Source: Micrasema longulum (lineage: Eukaryota; Arthropoda; Insecta; Trichoptera; Brachycentridae). From it: a DNA stretch of 64,000 nt. Made by a program: the position numbers and the translations under genes. This document shows positions 45,931 to 58,751 of the stretch, one piece after another. Within the stretch, counting starts at the first letter, position 1. Each line of letters opens with the position of its first letter. A model generated the notes under the pieces. The model saw nothing but the letters and a program-made list of their open reading frames with translations. It ran no database searches and was not told where the DNA came from. The DNA is taken from contig JAGVSM010003534.1 of the NCBI GenBank assembly GCA_022494885.1, positions 310,001-374,000 on the forward strand. Direction: 5' to 3'.

Positions 45931-47807
45931 TACTTGTTATGACGTAATAAAAACTTTTTTGGCTGCACCTAATGATACATAGGATTTGGTTAAAATTATC
46001 AAAAATGATTGAAAATAGCTTTTTAGTAACATAATATTGTAGACCTAAATGTACAAACAGAAAATACTTTACTAATCACATGCATAAAAACACAATATAA
46101 CCTAAACTCTTATAATTATGATATGAATATTTTTCTAACTAAAAATTTCAATCTTGTACTTAACCTGAGTGTCAAATGTATGATTTATAAATTAAGGCTT
46201 TTTAACCACCTTTTAAAACTTTTATGCATTAAAACACAAATTAAAATATCATTAAAAAATGCTTAATTATCGCATTTTACACAGCCTACATACACATCAA
46301 TTGCAGTATTGTGATAATTAATTCACAAATTCTTCATTACGTCTTAAGCAAATTTATTACTCTCGAGATGTGTTAATTCAAAAATAATCCGCTTTGGCAG
46401 AGATTATCGTTAATAAAATTAATGGTAGAAATAGAATGAATACAAAGTCCCTTAATTCCCATCGATTTAGCCTTACATGTGCGAATACAATTATTGTATG
46501 TGCATGCGATCGATATTAATGCTCGCTTGTAATCTTTCCTTGTTCAGTATGAGCTTTGAACTTGATGATCGTACATCAAGACTATACGCAGTTAACACGC
46601 GGACTATCCAACCGCCGCGCCATGCCATACGAAGCAGTATGGAAAATTATTCTTAATATATTAATTATAAATCAATTATTTTCTTTTACCGGCGAGAAGC
46701 ACCTGAGAATGTTGGTACAATACGAAAATTTCAATTAAATTTTAATATTTTATTTTCAGTCTTGTATCAGTTGTACGTTCGTTTTATACACACGCGCTTA
46801 ATATGTTTACTATATTTTACGGTTAAAAATTAAGTTTTTTTTTATATTCTTTTGTACGTTGTTCATAAGCAATTGAGTCATATTTTTCCACACGTGATCA
46901 TAAAAAAACTTATGTTTAACCCTTGCCCGGTGTTCATTAAAATATTCACGAATTTTAAGATTTTTTACCCTCGTACCTACCGAAACTCAAAACCAAAAAG
47001 TTTATTTTTGAATTACTCGAGCCTAAGTATAACTCTTTTTTTTTGTACATGTATTATCAGCATTACACAGAAAAGTTCGATTGTAACTTTGACAGCTAGC
47101 TTCTGGCCGGTTTATTTGATTTGGAACGAATTCCTGTCACCCTTGTACATTATAATATATAAAGCAAATTTTAAACACAAAATTTTATAGACAAAATAAA
47201 AAAAATATACAAGTACTCGAAGAAAATAATTTAGGCCTGTTATTGTTTAATAATTATTTAATATTTTAAAAACAGGTTTTGGGGAAAAAAAAGACTAAGA
47301 CATTGGTTTGAAGGACCAATTTGTAATGATTCCTTCTCATATTACTGTAACTGTGAATTGTAATGAAAGGCTTTGCTTCATTGAAAAGATTCATTCTTAA
47401 AATATCAAGTTAAATCAGGAGGTACGGGACCCGCAAAAATTACCCGCTAAATATGACTGTTATTTCGGGAGCTAGGTAAGAAAGGCATAAACAGGAAAGA
47501 GGAGGATAGCCCATTTCAATGCCTAAAAATGGCCTATGTGGATATATTCACATATAAACCAAAATATGTAACTCATGCATGAAAACCTACCCACAGAGAA
47601 ACACCAAATTTAAACAGTGCACGGATAGGGAAAAGATAACTCAAACGTTTTTCATACTTGTAATTCATTATTATTTTATCTTAAATTCATAAAATGTATT
47701 TTTTAATTTCTTGTTTACATATTTGATTATTCAAGATAAATAAAAAACAATTAAAATTACAGCATAAAACACCCGGGCTCTATTAAAATCGCAACTTATT
47801 ATTTCGA

Positions 47808-47850
47808 TATTGCCGGGAATCGAACCCGGAACCTCGTAATGACTACTATT
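47808..47850 (-). repeat. tRNA-like SINE head remnant
   Basis: TTGCCGGGAATCGAACCCGG is the reverse of a B-box plus T-stem. Nothing else of the SINE is readable. Confidence 0.4.
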
Positions 47851-48002
47851 ATAAAAAGACATATTATTACATTGGTCGTTAAAGTTATTATTTTTTAGCA
47901 AAAAAGTATGTATGGTATTAAATTAATTGGCTTGTTCAATCGGGGCCCAAGAACGTCAAATTATTAATGGTCGTTCTGACGTGTTCTGTGACTTTTGACT
48001 TA

Positions 48003-48048
48003 AGCTGACTTTGGCTGACTCCGGCTGACTCCGGTTGACTCCGACTGG
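48003..48048. repeat. Short minisatellite, 11-bp unit
   Basis: Four units of GGCTGACTCCG-type sequence (AGCTGACTTT, GGCTGACTCC, GGCTGACTCC, GGTTGACTCC) in a row. Confidence 0.75.
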
Positions 48049-48215
48049 TATTCGCAAGATATGGCGCTCCTTTCAAAGTTAGGGGAAAATGGTAACATAT
48101 CACTTCTCACTCATTTACAGCAACATGCCAAGTGTTATATTGTTTTTGAAACATTGATTTATGAACGCCGCCTCATTCAATTACTTCCTAACTTGCAACT
48201 CTGGACAGTGAAATT

Positions 48216-48446
48216 CATCGTCATTCCCTTTCCGCACCTAATAGTGCATAGGGAAATCCATTGGTACACCAATCGCAGCGTAACTTGATCGTTTTTTTGT
48301 TACATGAAGTCCAAGGACTATGAAATTATTATTCTAGAGATAAAACACATTTTAAAATAAATATTTCATGTCAACTATGTCGGGAATCGATCTTAAGACC
48401 TCTTGAATGGTAGGCAAACGCGCTGAGCATTACACCACGAGGGACA
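48216..48446 (-). repeat. SINE A, near full length
   Basis: In reverse: TTCCGCACCTAATAGTGCAT, GGTACACCAATCGCAGCGTA, AAATATTTCATGTCAACTAT, the B-box complement GGGAATCGATCTT, and GGTAGGCAAACGCGCTGAGC up to TACACCACGAGG. The same body order as 12086. Confidence 0.8.
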
Positions 48447-48769
48447 AACACAATGTGACTCACCACATTTTAACTTATTTGAAATGGCTTACTTCATTAC
48501 AATTTTACGCTTAACTATTAATATAAGTAATAAAAACTTCGCGGCTAAAATAGTACAACATTATGTAGACTTGAATATTGTAACTAAATTGAGTTAATTA
48601 AAATAACTGCCTAATAAAGTATGCATTTGAAGAAAAGCTTCAAGTAATAATTATTTCAAAGGACATTTCGATATTACTAAATTAAATTTAAAAAGTTTGT
48701 TAATTAACATCATTTCTAATACCAAAAAAAATGTTTTTTTAATTATAATTTACTACTTGAGTTCTAATT

Positions 48770-48892
48770 AATAACTCAGATATTCAAATTTGTAGACCAT
48801 TTAGAAAAAATGGGAATCGAGTTGTAGTAGAGTGGGATTTGAACCTCGGACCGTGAGTCCAAAACATTTCCACGTGACTATAACCCAGTTTA
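48770..48892 (-). repeat. SINE B copy
   Basis: AAAATGGGAATCGAGTTGTA, GTAGAGTGGGATTTGAACCT, CGGACCGTGAGTCC and ACTATAACCCAG: reversed head plus adjoining body, as at 59870 and 61055. Confidence 0.65.
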
Positions 48893-49909
48893 TAATTATA
48901 AAACCACGCTTTTATTTGATTATTTCGTAATAGAAAACTTTTTTTTTATTTTAAAAAGAAATTCAATCTTTTTCGCATACCAATGTTTTTTTACTAACAA
49001 ACATTTATGTTTTTGAATTATCTTTGTTTATACATACTCGTCTATCGTTTTCTTCCAGTTCCCTTTAATGAAATTAAAAATATGTTAAAAGAGGGATTTT
49101 TTTGTTTATTCGATAGTAAATGAAACATTGATTTAAAAAACATTCTTGATTTGATTCCAAATAAAATGTATACCCACACACATGCCAAACCGTTGAGGGA
49201 TTTTTTGTTTATGTTTTGCAATAGTTTTATTTTGTGTTAGTAATATATATACACCTATTGTAAAATGCGATGAAAAAAAATAATAAATAAGGAAAAATTA
49301 ATAAAAATAAAAAACGAAAAAAAAGAAAACAAAATCTTTTACACGGTATGTACTTACGACATAATCAAAACACAAATCTGAGGAATTCGGTATCCGCAAC
49401 TTAATTACGGCAATATTTTTCTTACTTATAGCAATAAGGTTTCATGCAGGTAAAATAATTACAATCAGATGCAAGTTCGACATTCCAGAAAAAAAACTTT
49501 TAAATAATAAACCGGAAATGAAATCAGAACTATCATTGATATAATATATTGCGTCATACAAGAAACTATTTTTTTACAAAATAATTAAGAAAATATATTT
49601 TTTAAATCTCATTCGAATAAAAATTTTATCACTTATATTGTCTCTCATAATGCATAAGTTAGGCCTTAAAATATGCCATGAGTAAATTACAACCAATAAT
49701 ATATACAAAGCAAGTTTTATGATCCAAATTACCCTCCATTTTATGCTCTATTAATCGCGATCCATAATGATCGTCCGATGTATCCGAACACCCTTTAGAA
49801 TAGTTTAGAACATCTCGTGGCTCATGTTTTGCGTAAGATACCTAATAATTATCAAATTAATAACAAAACAAATTAGTACATTTCATTTTATTAAATTGTT
49901 AATTATTTC

Positions 49910-50058
49910 ATCTTACGTTATTTTATTTTATTTTGTATTATTTTATTTTATTTCGTTTAATTTAATTTAATTGTTTTTTATTTTATTTGGTTTTATTTTG
50001 TTTTACTTTATTTTATTTCATTTTATTTTATTTTAATTTATTTAATTTATTTCAATTA
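49910..50058. repeat. (TTTTA)n low-complexity tract
   Basis: About 150 nt of impure TTTTA/TTTTATTTCG-like pentamers, interrupted by TTTAATTTAATTTAATTG. Possibly an old expanded LINE tail. Confidence 0.8.
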
Positions 50059-50439
50059 AGACTATTTTCATTTTATCTTGTGAAAACAGATTTTAAGAAA
50101 ACATTTACACAGTACATACCAACTTTATAGGCAATTTTTAGTTTTCTAATTAAAGGTAATTATGTTTACAAACTGTGAATTATATAAACTAGGAATTTAA
50201 CAAAAATTATATAAAAAAACTGAAATAATAGGTATGGTTTCCAAATTTTAGGTACATATTATAATATTTATTTTAGTGAGTAAAGTAAATGTTTGTGAAC
50301 AAGTTGCTTTATAAAAAAAAGTATATTTTTATAAAAATCATCGTTTAACACTAATTACAAAAATTGAAGACATTGATTTACGTATTTTATTTTTATTTTG
50401 AATCTTGAAATATGGCACACATGAAGATAATATTAATAT

Positions 50440-50525
50440 TCCTCTGTGTGCTCTTATAATAACAATGTACATACTAGTATTTTATTTATTAGTTGTTTAA
50501 TACATATTTTTTAAGCTTCCGTTTG
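50440..50525 (+). repeat. Family I repeat, copy 2
   Basis: TATAATAACAATGTACATAC and TTAATACATATTTTTTAAGC match 38995-39070. Confidence 0.35.
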
Positions 50526-50689
50526 AATTTTTAGATTAAAAGACTTTCTGATGTTTTATGTTAAGTCGTTAACAAAACTGTGACAGAGACTCTTAGAGAG
50601 AGTAATAAATTATTATTATAACTTAAAGCGTATGTAGTATGAACTTAAATGCATGATTTAAAATTGCATACACTTCTTTGTTTATTTAT

Positions 50690-50785
50690 TCATACAAATA
50701 CATATAATTATATTATAAAATTAATAATAGTAACGTATCCCAAACTCTATGAGGACAAGAGCCATAATTTAATCCCCTCTGTACT
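50690..50785 (-). repeat. LINE 3' tail (family T), reversed
   Basis: TTATTTATTCATACAAATAC, CGTATCCCAAACTCTATGAG and GACAAGAGCCATAATTT are the reverse of the family T end. Confidence 0.55.
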
Positions 50786-51120
50786 TATAAGCTTTAATGT
50801 TTCCTTTATCGTTTAATTAATATAAACTTCTGAAAAATTCTTTTTTTACTATATTTGTTCAATGTGTATTTTTCTAGTTACGAAATTGGCGTATCATTCA
50901 CTAAAATATTAACCAAGTATTTTTTTTCTAAATTTTGATTAATAAACATTTTTACTTTTAAAACCTGTTGAAGTTATTAAATATTTTAATTGGCTAATCA
51001 CATTTTTTGTCAGAATCAAAATCATCTGAGAAAATAATATATCATCTCACAGTCACATCTTTATATAAATTATATGGCATTTTTCCAATCTAAAATTGAT
51101 AATGTTATAATATTTTATTG

Positions 51121-51440
51121 AATTTTTATAAATGAGGGTCAGCGTCAAATAAGGTCCTAACATCCCTGCCATATTTGTAGATCTGTTATTGGACTTGTTC
51201 CCTTGTATTAATTCTCGACCTCTAAGTTGAAGAGCCCGTAATATAATGTAACAAAACTATATTTTCCAATTAATTTATTGAATTTTTATAAATGAGGGTC
51301 AGCGTCAAATAAGGTCTTAACATCACTGCCATATTTGTAGATCTGTTATTGGACTAATTCCCTTGTATTAGTTCTCGACCCCTAAGTTGAAGAGCCGGTA
51401 ATATAATGTAACAAAACTATATTTTTAAATAAATTTATTG
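51121..51440. repeat. Two-copy tandem duplication, 160-bp unit
   Basis: AATTTTTATAAATGAGGGTC starts at 51121 and again at 51281. The whole unit follows in both copies (GCGTCAAATAAGGTC, CATATTTGTAGATCTGTTAT, AAGTTGAAGAGCC, AACAAAACTATATTTT) with about 10 scattered differences. No ORF. The duplication is recent relative to other repeats here. Confidence 0.9.
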
Positions 51441-51855
51441 AAATTTCTAACCGAATTGAAAATCCAACATTTTGTCAACTATTAGATCTTATCCTAGACA
51501 TCTTGGTATTTTTGATAGTCAATATGGCTTACTTACGTTTTATTTTAAATTTGGTAATTTTCTATTCTAATTTTCTGTTTTACTGCAGTCTATAAAAATA
51601 AAGTACACATTCAATATTAAAGATAATTTATTTAACTGCAAAACAAAAGATCTAATGTTAATTTTACAAAGGTGAAAGTTTGTTGATCTGAGAATAACAT
51701 AGCCTTCGAGTTTGCAATTTGCAGCAAAGCGCTCAGAGGTTAAAACATCTTTGGAACACTGTTCTACTATTACTTAATGGCTATTTTAATGGAACCTTCT
51801 GCCATATAGCCTCACTTTACGAGGACTCAGTACTTTAAACTGACCAGTTTACTAG

Positions 51856-51925
51856 GTTTAAGGTGGCCGCTTCTTACGTGACTTCATTAACACGGGTTCG
51901 ACTCCTGGCGCGGCATCGGTGTCGG
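51856..51925 (+). repeat. tRNA-like SINE head
   Basis: TTTAAGGTGGCCGCTTCTTA and CACGGGTTCGACTCCTGG (B-box GGTTCGACTCC), then CGCGGCATCGGTG. A different head type; its body is not recognised. Confidence 0.45.
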
Positions 51926-52304
51926 GTGTTAAAAGTTAAAGGGGGCATTAAGAAAATTGTGAAAATTATCTAGAAATATTCTATGCACGATTTAATATTA
52001 TCAAAGCTAGTATAACCCTATAATGATGCTGTAAAAAGTGCATTAAATGCAATACCAAAACTATTTAAAATTATAAGGGCGGTGAATCGGTCAATGTTCT
52101 TATTATCATCACAGAGCAGTGAAACGGTACATCAATTGTTTTTATTTATACAATAACAAATCACTTGTAAATATTGCATAATCACATTCATTTTTTTCAA
52201 ACCTTAACCAGTAATCCTTTGTAGATGCAGAACATTTCATTGTATTGAATAAAGTGAGTGTGTATGGTACAGAATGCTTTAAAACACGATAAATTCAAAT
52301 TTAT

Positions 52305-52465
52305 TGCAATAGTGAGGAAAATCATTTTCGAGAAGACAATATGGAAGTCTAGGCATTTGTAGAGCTTATCATATGTCACTGGCTAATTTGTGAGGCTAGT
52401 TTACACTCTGTGTAACATTCATCATTTTGCCAGTGTTTAAACATCCACATTTCTTTAGTGAGTGG
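52305..52465 (-). repeat. Family A copy
   Basis: GCAATAGTGAGGAAAATCAT, ATATGGAAGTCTAGGCATTT, ATATGTCACTGGCTAATTTG, CTGTGTAACATTCATCATTT and TTTAAACATCCACATTTC, all in the reversed order. Confidence 0.7.
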
Positions 52466-52800
52466 TTTATGCTATGTATATGTGCCGCATGTAATGTGTA
52501 TGTTTGTGTATATTTTATATGTGCGTTCATGTGTTTGCGTGGATGGCTCGGAGTGTACATTCGGTATTTTTATTTATTTTACTTTATTACCTCTATGGAG
52601 AACGCAAATGTCAACAATTATTCTTTTCTCACTTGAAATTCTTATTTTTTTTGTTTTTTTTTGTCACATTTAATGTTTATATCTTTTGCATAATTTATGA
52701 AAACTTAATTGGTCTTTTTATGTTAAAAATGGTTGTTTTTTTACTCATTATGTATGACTGTATGTTTTCTGAATAAAATAAAAAAAAAATAAAAAAAACT
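52466..52800 (+). repeat. Probable retroelement 3' UTR with A-rich tail
   Basis: TG-rich stretch (GTGTATGTTTGTGTATATTT), then GACTGTATGTTTTCTGAATA and AATAAAA followed by an A-rich end to 52798. Several overlapping small frames are low-complexity. Looks like the 3' end of a LINE; family not identified. Confidence 0.4.
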
Positions 52801-53439
52801 CTTCCATCTGTTTACTCGTGTTCGCAATATGGTCATAAAAATTACTGACAATATCCGACAAAAGTACTCCATATAAGTGGCCGGACTCTCAGTGAAAGTA
52901 GTAAAGATAAATCCAATTAAAATCGCAGGAATAGCGATCTTTAAAACGGTTTCGGGTATGTGGAGGAATATACTTTCATTGTTTACTTTTGCGAAATAAA
53001 AGAGCTGAGAACGCTATCAAAACGTTTGGACGTACTCAAAATATTGTTAATACTCATTGAAGGAATATTGTTGATATTCATTGAAGGAAAATGTTTACGC
53101 ATTTTTTTTTTTACCGCATCAAATCGGTTTCTTAACACAGACGTTGCCCTTATAGGACAATATATTCGCGCAAATATTCTGCTGAATAGTTATAACCGTG
53201 CTCTGTTTGTTTGACTTATTCTTGGTGTATAAGTGGAATGTAGGTTTTATAACCCGCTCATAAATTCACTTTTAATTAAAATTTAAAGCCTAATTTTGCA
53301 ATGGTATTTTTTTTAAATGAATGCAAATAAAATATTTTGTCAAAAAATTAAAAATAATGTAAATGTAAAGTTTATATGAGAGGCAACTAAGTGGTTATTC
53401 ATTTTAATAAAATAAATTTAAAACAACTTTTTTTTAACC

Positions 53440-53735
53440 ACTTATTTTTTATTTTTTCTACCAACCGGTTTCATTCAGGGAGGAGATTTGTGTTTTTGCA
53501 GGGGACTACTGCGAGATATTGCATAGATTTAAATAATGTTTAGCGTGTTGTCCAGATGTGTATTAAAACATGTGTTTATGTAATCATTTTATTATTTTAT
53601 TTTTACTATAATTTAATGATGTACGTGCTTTCACTTTTCATTATGTTGTATCCCAATTAAACACATGGTTCTTGGCCTCATAGAGTTAGAGGGATACTTT
53701 TTTTTTTTGGTAATATATATGTATCGGTGGCGAAT
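53440..53735 (+). repeat. LINE 3' tail (family T)
   Basis: TTTTGCAGGGGACTACTGCG, AGCGTGTTGTCCAGATGTGT, CATTATGTTGTATCCCAATT, CTTGGCCTCATAGAGTTAGA, GGGATACTTTTTTTTTTTGG. Collinear with 35830-36060. Confidence 0.6.
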
Positions 53736-54388
53736 GGTGGTTTTATTTACAGGTAAGGTATACAAAATGTCATATATTTGTTCCTACATAGAACGTTCAT
53801 AATAAAATGTAAGTAATATATACTATAAATTAATATTTTTCTGTGGTTCTGAGTGATACAACAACTCTCATCCATGAAATCATCTCAAACGACGTAACTT
53901 CGTGATATATTACATTATATATAAATACATAATATCCATTACTTCAATACATAACTCACTAAAAAAATAGCACTATGAATTCAGTCGATATTAGGTATAC
54001 AATTGAAATGTCAACTGGCCGAATTGGATAGAATTCATAAGTTAAGTATACCTTGATAAAGAGGCTTGTGTAGCTATTAAACCAGTCGGTCGAAAAAATA
54101 AAAAACAACTTGGTAAAAAACAAAGTGGTTTTATGTTTATTTAATTATGATTTATGTGTTCAAAGTTCAAATGTGTGTGGGAGACTTATTCAAATTAAAA
54201 CGACTGTGAGTTTATTTTTGGATATTATGTTTGCAGAAAAGTCCAAACCTGGTCAAAAAATGCATTTAATTATTTGCAAAAGAGTAAAAAAGAATGCATA
54301 TACGTTCGAATATATGTGTGAAAAAGTACACGATCGTGTTCAAATGACTGCAAAGGTGAGTAAGTGCGTAACAAAAACATCCATTTAC

Positions 54389-54622
54389 CGTGATACCGGC
54401 CGTCGTGGTCGTCCTTGTCCTCGTGATCGTCGACCTCGCTGGCGTTGTCGTCGCTCAGGTTGTCGCGGTCGCTGAGGTCGCGCGCGTCGGGCGCGCTCGG
54501 CGGCGCCGTGGACGCGTCGCTGCGCGCGGGGGACGCCGCGGTGCCGGGCGGCGCGTGCGCCGCGCCGCCGCCGCCCCCCGACTTCGACAGGTTCAGGACA
54601 GGACTGTGCCCGTTGGAGGAAC
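54389..54622 (-). CDS. dac: dachshund internal exon B (linker, Gly/Ala/Pro and acidic tract)
   Basis: 234-nt internal exon. The acceptor TTTTCCTAG ends at 54623 and the donor GTAAAT starts at 54388. It completes a Gly codon and then reads 77 codons, leaving one base (phase 1 at both ends, so skipping it would keep frame). Sequence order: SSNGHSPVLNLSKS, a linker block shared by Dachshund/DACH proteins as I know them; a Gly/Ala/Pro/Ser-rich low-complexity stretch; then an acidic tract with DLSDRDNLSDDNASE and DDHEDKDDHD. No fold is expected here; the protein is a nuclear co-regulator that acts with Eya/So-type partners in eye and limb patterning. A hand count gives 175 G+C of 234, striking in an AT-rich intron setting. 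Long antisense ORFs over it are by-products of that composition. Confidence 0.9.
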
Positions 54623-55029
54623 CTAGGAAAAGAAAAAAATATTTATGTATTGATATTAATTATATTTAAAGCAATAACTCTGTCTAAAATGGCAAAATAT
54701 TTTATCAATTTTGAAGGACTGCTTTTATGGCTCTCTAATTTTAACTTAAGTTTTCAAACCTAATTTTAGTTTCAATAGATGCATTAAAAATTTGATTGTT
54801 TAATATTGTTTTTCACCATAGCGCGTTTGAACAAAATGTATAAAAATTAGGGGATTTACATAGCTCAATATGCCTTAAAAAATGACATTACATATTTAGC
54901 CATCTTTCAACAGAATTTTGTATTCAAATATTTCAGCTTGTCGTACTAATATTATATTAACAGTAATCAAAATATTACGTCTTATTTCATTGTTAATATT
55001 TGCCAATAATAATAAATTAAAACCGAAAT

Positions 55030-55170
55030 AGTGAACATTTTTGATAGAAGAATATGGTCTTGGTATATACAGAGCTTCTGACATGTCAATTGGCTGGTTA
55101 AATGCTATCTCTTTACACACTGGGTAAATAACATTCACAACTCACGTATCACTCAAAGTTGGATGTTTTT
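55030..55170 (-). repeat. Family A copy, diverged
   Basis: GAAGAATATGGTCTTGGTAT, GAGCTTCTGACATGTCAATT, TTACACACTGGGTAAATAAC. Order as in the other reversed copies. Confidence 0.55.
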
Positions 55171-58129
55171 CTAAGAAAAACAATCTTATGGAGTAGGGAC
55201 ACACGAAATTTTCTTTGAATGTAATATTTAATTTGTAAAAAAAAAAAAATCTGTAAAACAATAATGCATTTAATAAAAAAAAAACATTTTTAACTGTATT
55301 ATCAATCATTAAATATATCAACCTTTTATTTTTTTTATTTATTTACATATCAACTAACGTTAAGGGACTGTATTGTATTGAACACAAATTGTCACACAAA
55401 TTATTAGAATACAGTCTGCAATAAACGCTTAAGTGTTTTATTTTTATGTTCTTTTTATATAGGTTTTTTTTGTTACGGCGTCATAATTTAATGAAGCTAA
55501 GATGTTTAACATTACGCTTCATGCTATTGCATAACATGTTAAAGTGTTAAAAGTCATTAAACCTTGTCTCAGTACTACTCAGTACTACTACTCGACAGAG
55601 CTCAAAAACAAAACAAAATCAAAAATTCACGTAGAGAGTACTAACAAAACTCTACATAACCCGTGTTGCAATCAATCAACACACACGGGGAATCACTGTA
55701 AATTAAAGAAATGAATAACACAGGTGTATACATAGGTTGTGTTAATTAACTCTGTAGAATTTATTCTGGGCCAAAGAAAACACCGCGTATGTTTGTTATT
55801 TTTTGTTAATTAACTAATTGGATGGTATGCGGTCATCCCGAATAAAATATTCATTGACCAGGCGTTTACTCTGGGGTGAAAAAGGAAAGAGTAATGAGAT
55901 CTGAATCCATTTGAAATGTAAAACATTTGTACTGTTAGCGATGGGAATAACTTTACCACGTTCTACAAACGCAATATGTGTATGTAATCTAATCTAAATA
56001 AAGATTTGATGTATGTATAAAACAATACATAAATAATTGAGCTTCATGCTTGCATTCATAATATGTTAAAGAAATAACGCTTAAATTAGTGACAGTATTA
56101 TTAAAGTACAGAATTTTTTATTGTGATGAACAGATAAGGATTAAAAATGATAATTTGAGAAATAAAATTTTATAAATTGTACTAATGAATTTTTCAGGCA
56201 ATGCAGAATTACGTGTCAACTGTGGAGACCAATGTTTTCTTTTCTAAATCTCAGATAAGTTAGAATAAATGACGAATTTTCCTTTTAAAAACTTTTTTGT
56301 GAAAAGAAATATTTCAAGGAGGTAATGTTTATGTTTAAATTTGGATATGCTATTCTATATTTATCACTAAAATCAAGATTTACATACTATGGAACCTCAA
56401 TATTAGTGAATTACTTGTCAAACACAAAAGCCCGATTTATTTTTGCCAAGTTCATCATGAATTGTGCTAATTTATGTTTATTTTATTTTTTTGTAAACAA
56501 ACAACATAAATATAAATTAATGTATTTATTTTTGTATTTCACCTTTTATGTTTTTGAACTCTCATTTTATAAACGCGTGTTATTGTATGAGCGCGATGAA
56601 AATAAAAACGTTACATGACGTTTTTTAATTGAGGGTTATGTAAATGTACGGTTTGTACGTTAAAAAAAAAATCCATATGATATGTGCAATTTATTGTTGT
56701 AGATATGTTCTTACAAAATTTGAATGTTTTGTGGTTTTGTTACAGGGTGTTAGTTTATCTATCTATTTTGCGAATTTCTAAGAAAGCATTATAATAACCA
56801 CAAGCATGGTAGTGTTTCAAAAAGGTACAGGTATGTATCTTTTTCATTTTAAAAAGCATAAGATAAGCAGGAAAGCAACAGACTCTACTTGAGCTAAAGA
56901 TTTTGCATCTATCACAATTGCCAAACGTGAATGTCGACGATGTTCAAATCTAGTGATACGGTATTATTTTGTTTAACCTAGAAAAATAATGAATGTATTA
57001 CGATAGCTCAAGATTCATTTGGCCATATTAACAAATGTAATTCAAAATAGTTGATATCTTGTAATTATGATTATAATGTTAACTTTGACGAGTGAAATAC
57101 GATATATATTTTATAAAAATATTTAAAATTGAAAAAAAAGATTTTTCAATAAGAACCGAATTTAAACTTAACGCGTCAAATATTAATTAGTTAAATGTAA
57201 AACAATATTCAATATGAAAAAAGCCATCAATCATAATTTTCAATATTAAAATAATAATTTCGTAACAAACAATTTACTACTTTTATAAAACACACCTCCT
57301 TAGATTTCATAGATTGCACAGCCTGTGTATATGTAATTAAACTTCTTAAAACCTGACAAATCCAACAATAAGAGCGATAAAACAGATAAAAAAACTATCA
57401 AACTAATAAAATTAAACTGTCAACCTTAAAAAAAATATTTTATAACAAAAAACTTCTACCCAGAAATTCCCTCTACTAATTTGAATACTTAATTTTTTTT
57501 TTATTTAACTGTTATTAATAATGTATTTTTTGTTTTTTTTTTGTCTTTAGCACTATAGCAATACACAGTATCTCTAGATTTAAACATCCTTTTAAAAGAT
57601 ACATGCCTGTCATTGAAGTGCTGTGGGCCTTGAGACGGGGGTGGTTGTCTGTCAAGGGTAGGTGGTGCATTCTGTAGTAACTGCTGACCCCTATATAGGA
57701 CAGCGGAAATAGATTTCTCTTCGTATTCAATGAGGGAAGGTGAAATTTCAAAATAAAACCAAGAAATTAAATAAGAAAAAAAACTTATTTTCTAGTACCT
57801 CGCGGGTCCATTTACTTGGTAATAGACCTATTGGCGGTAAATTTAAATAAATAAATAAAAAGTTACCATTTTTAAACTACGATTAAATCGAATAATTATT
57901 ATGATTGTCGGCTCTTTGAAAATATTTAGTCTCTCCTAATATGTTGAAATTATGTATGTTAATACATGTGATTTTTTTATACTATTTACATTTTGACTAT
58001 TCTATTGTCAACTTAAGAAGATACTTTTAACTTTTGTACGCTCATGAAGTTCTGGTAATATTGACAGTTAAGTGTAGGAAACAAATGCCGTACTTTATTG
58101 ATGAGTCGCCGTAATGGTGACGTCGCGTC

Positions 58130-58385
58130 GGCCTCGTGGTGCAGTGTTCAGCGCGTTTGCCTACCATGCAAGAGGTCTCGGGTTCGATTCCCGATATGGA
58201 TGACTTGAAATATTTATTAAAAAGGTGTTTTCACACTAGAATATTTCATAGTCCCTGGACTGGTACCTAAAGCTGATCATCTTACCTTCATGTAACAAAA
58301 ATGATCAAGATACACTGCGATTGGTGTACCAATGCAGTGCCCTATGCACAAAAGGTGCGGAAAAGGAGTGACGATGATGAATATT
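58130..58385 (+). repeat. SINE A, full length
   Basis: Head GGCCTCGTGGTGCAGTGTTC, GCGTTTGCCTACCATGCAAG, B-box GGTTCGATTCC (58181-58191). Body AATATTTCATAGTCCCTGGA, CTGGTACCTAAAGCTGATCA, GATACACTGCGATTGGTGTA, GCCCTATGCAC, tail AGTGACGATGATGA. The cleanest copy in the window. Confidence 0.88.
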
Positions 58386-58751
58386 GACGTACCACTAGAA
58401 AATTTTACTATCGATCGACATATTGAATCATATTGTGCGTGTTTTAAGGAGTCGGCAATACGATTAATTAAAATTAATCGACGATAATTTTGACGTTGAA
58501 CTATTACATACGAGTATTAAGCCATTTATTCATAAAAACTCGTTTCTATTTACCTCATCTAATGGAAAGTTATTCGAAATTGATATCGAAAATCGAAAGA
58601 AAAAAAACTGCCACAACACTATTGTAATTCGACAAAAGTACCTTCTTATATCGTCTGAACTGTAATTAAATGACGCATATAATTACGTAAAATGTGACAA
58701 ATTACTGCATAATTATCCGATGTTTTTTACAAAAACCGAAACTAAAATTTA

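Larger units (their letters stand above)
39784..54388 (-). other. dac intron between exons B and C
   Basis: 14605-nt intron bounded by GTAAAT (54388) and TTACAG (39784), phase 1. Repeats are listed separately. Stretches 39800-40780, 43480-44980, 46750-47800, 48900-49900, 50060-50440, 51440-51850 and 53740-54380 are AT-rich with no feature I can support; short ORFs there have no recognisable similarity. Confidence 0.88.

Noticed and set aside
46852..47190. 112-codon plus-strand ORF
   Set aside because: Low-complexity hydrophobic/Lys-rich product of AT-rich DNA with no similarity I know.
54110..54475. 121-codon plus-strand ORF overlapping exon B
   Set aside because: Its Arg-rich end is the antisense of the GC-rich dac exon B, and the first part is AT-rich intron without similarity.
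54390..54669. Ala/Arg/Gly-rich ORFs on the plus strand over exon B
   Set aside because: Antisense shadows of a 75% GC exon; stop codons are rare there in every frame.
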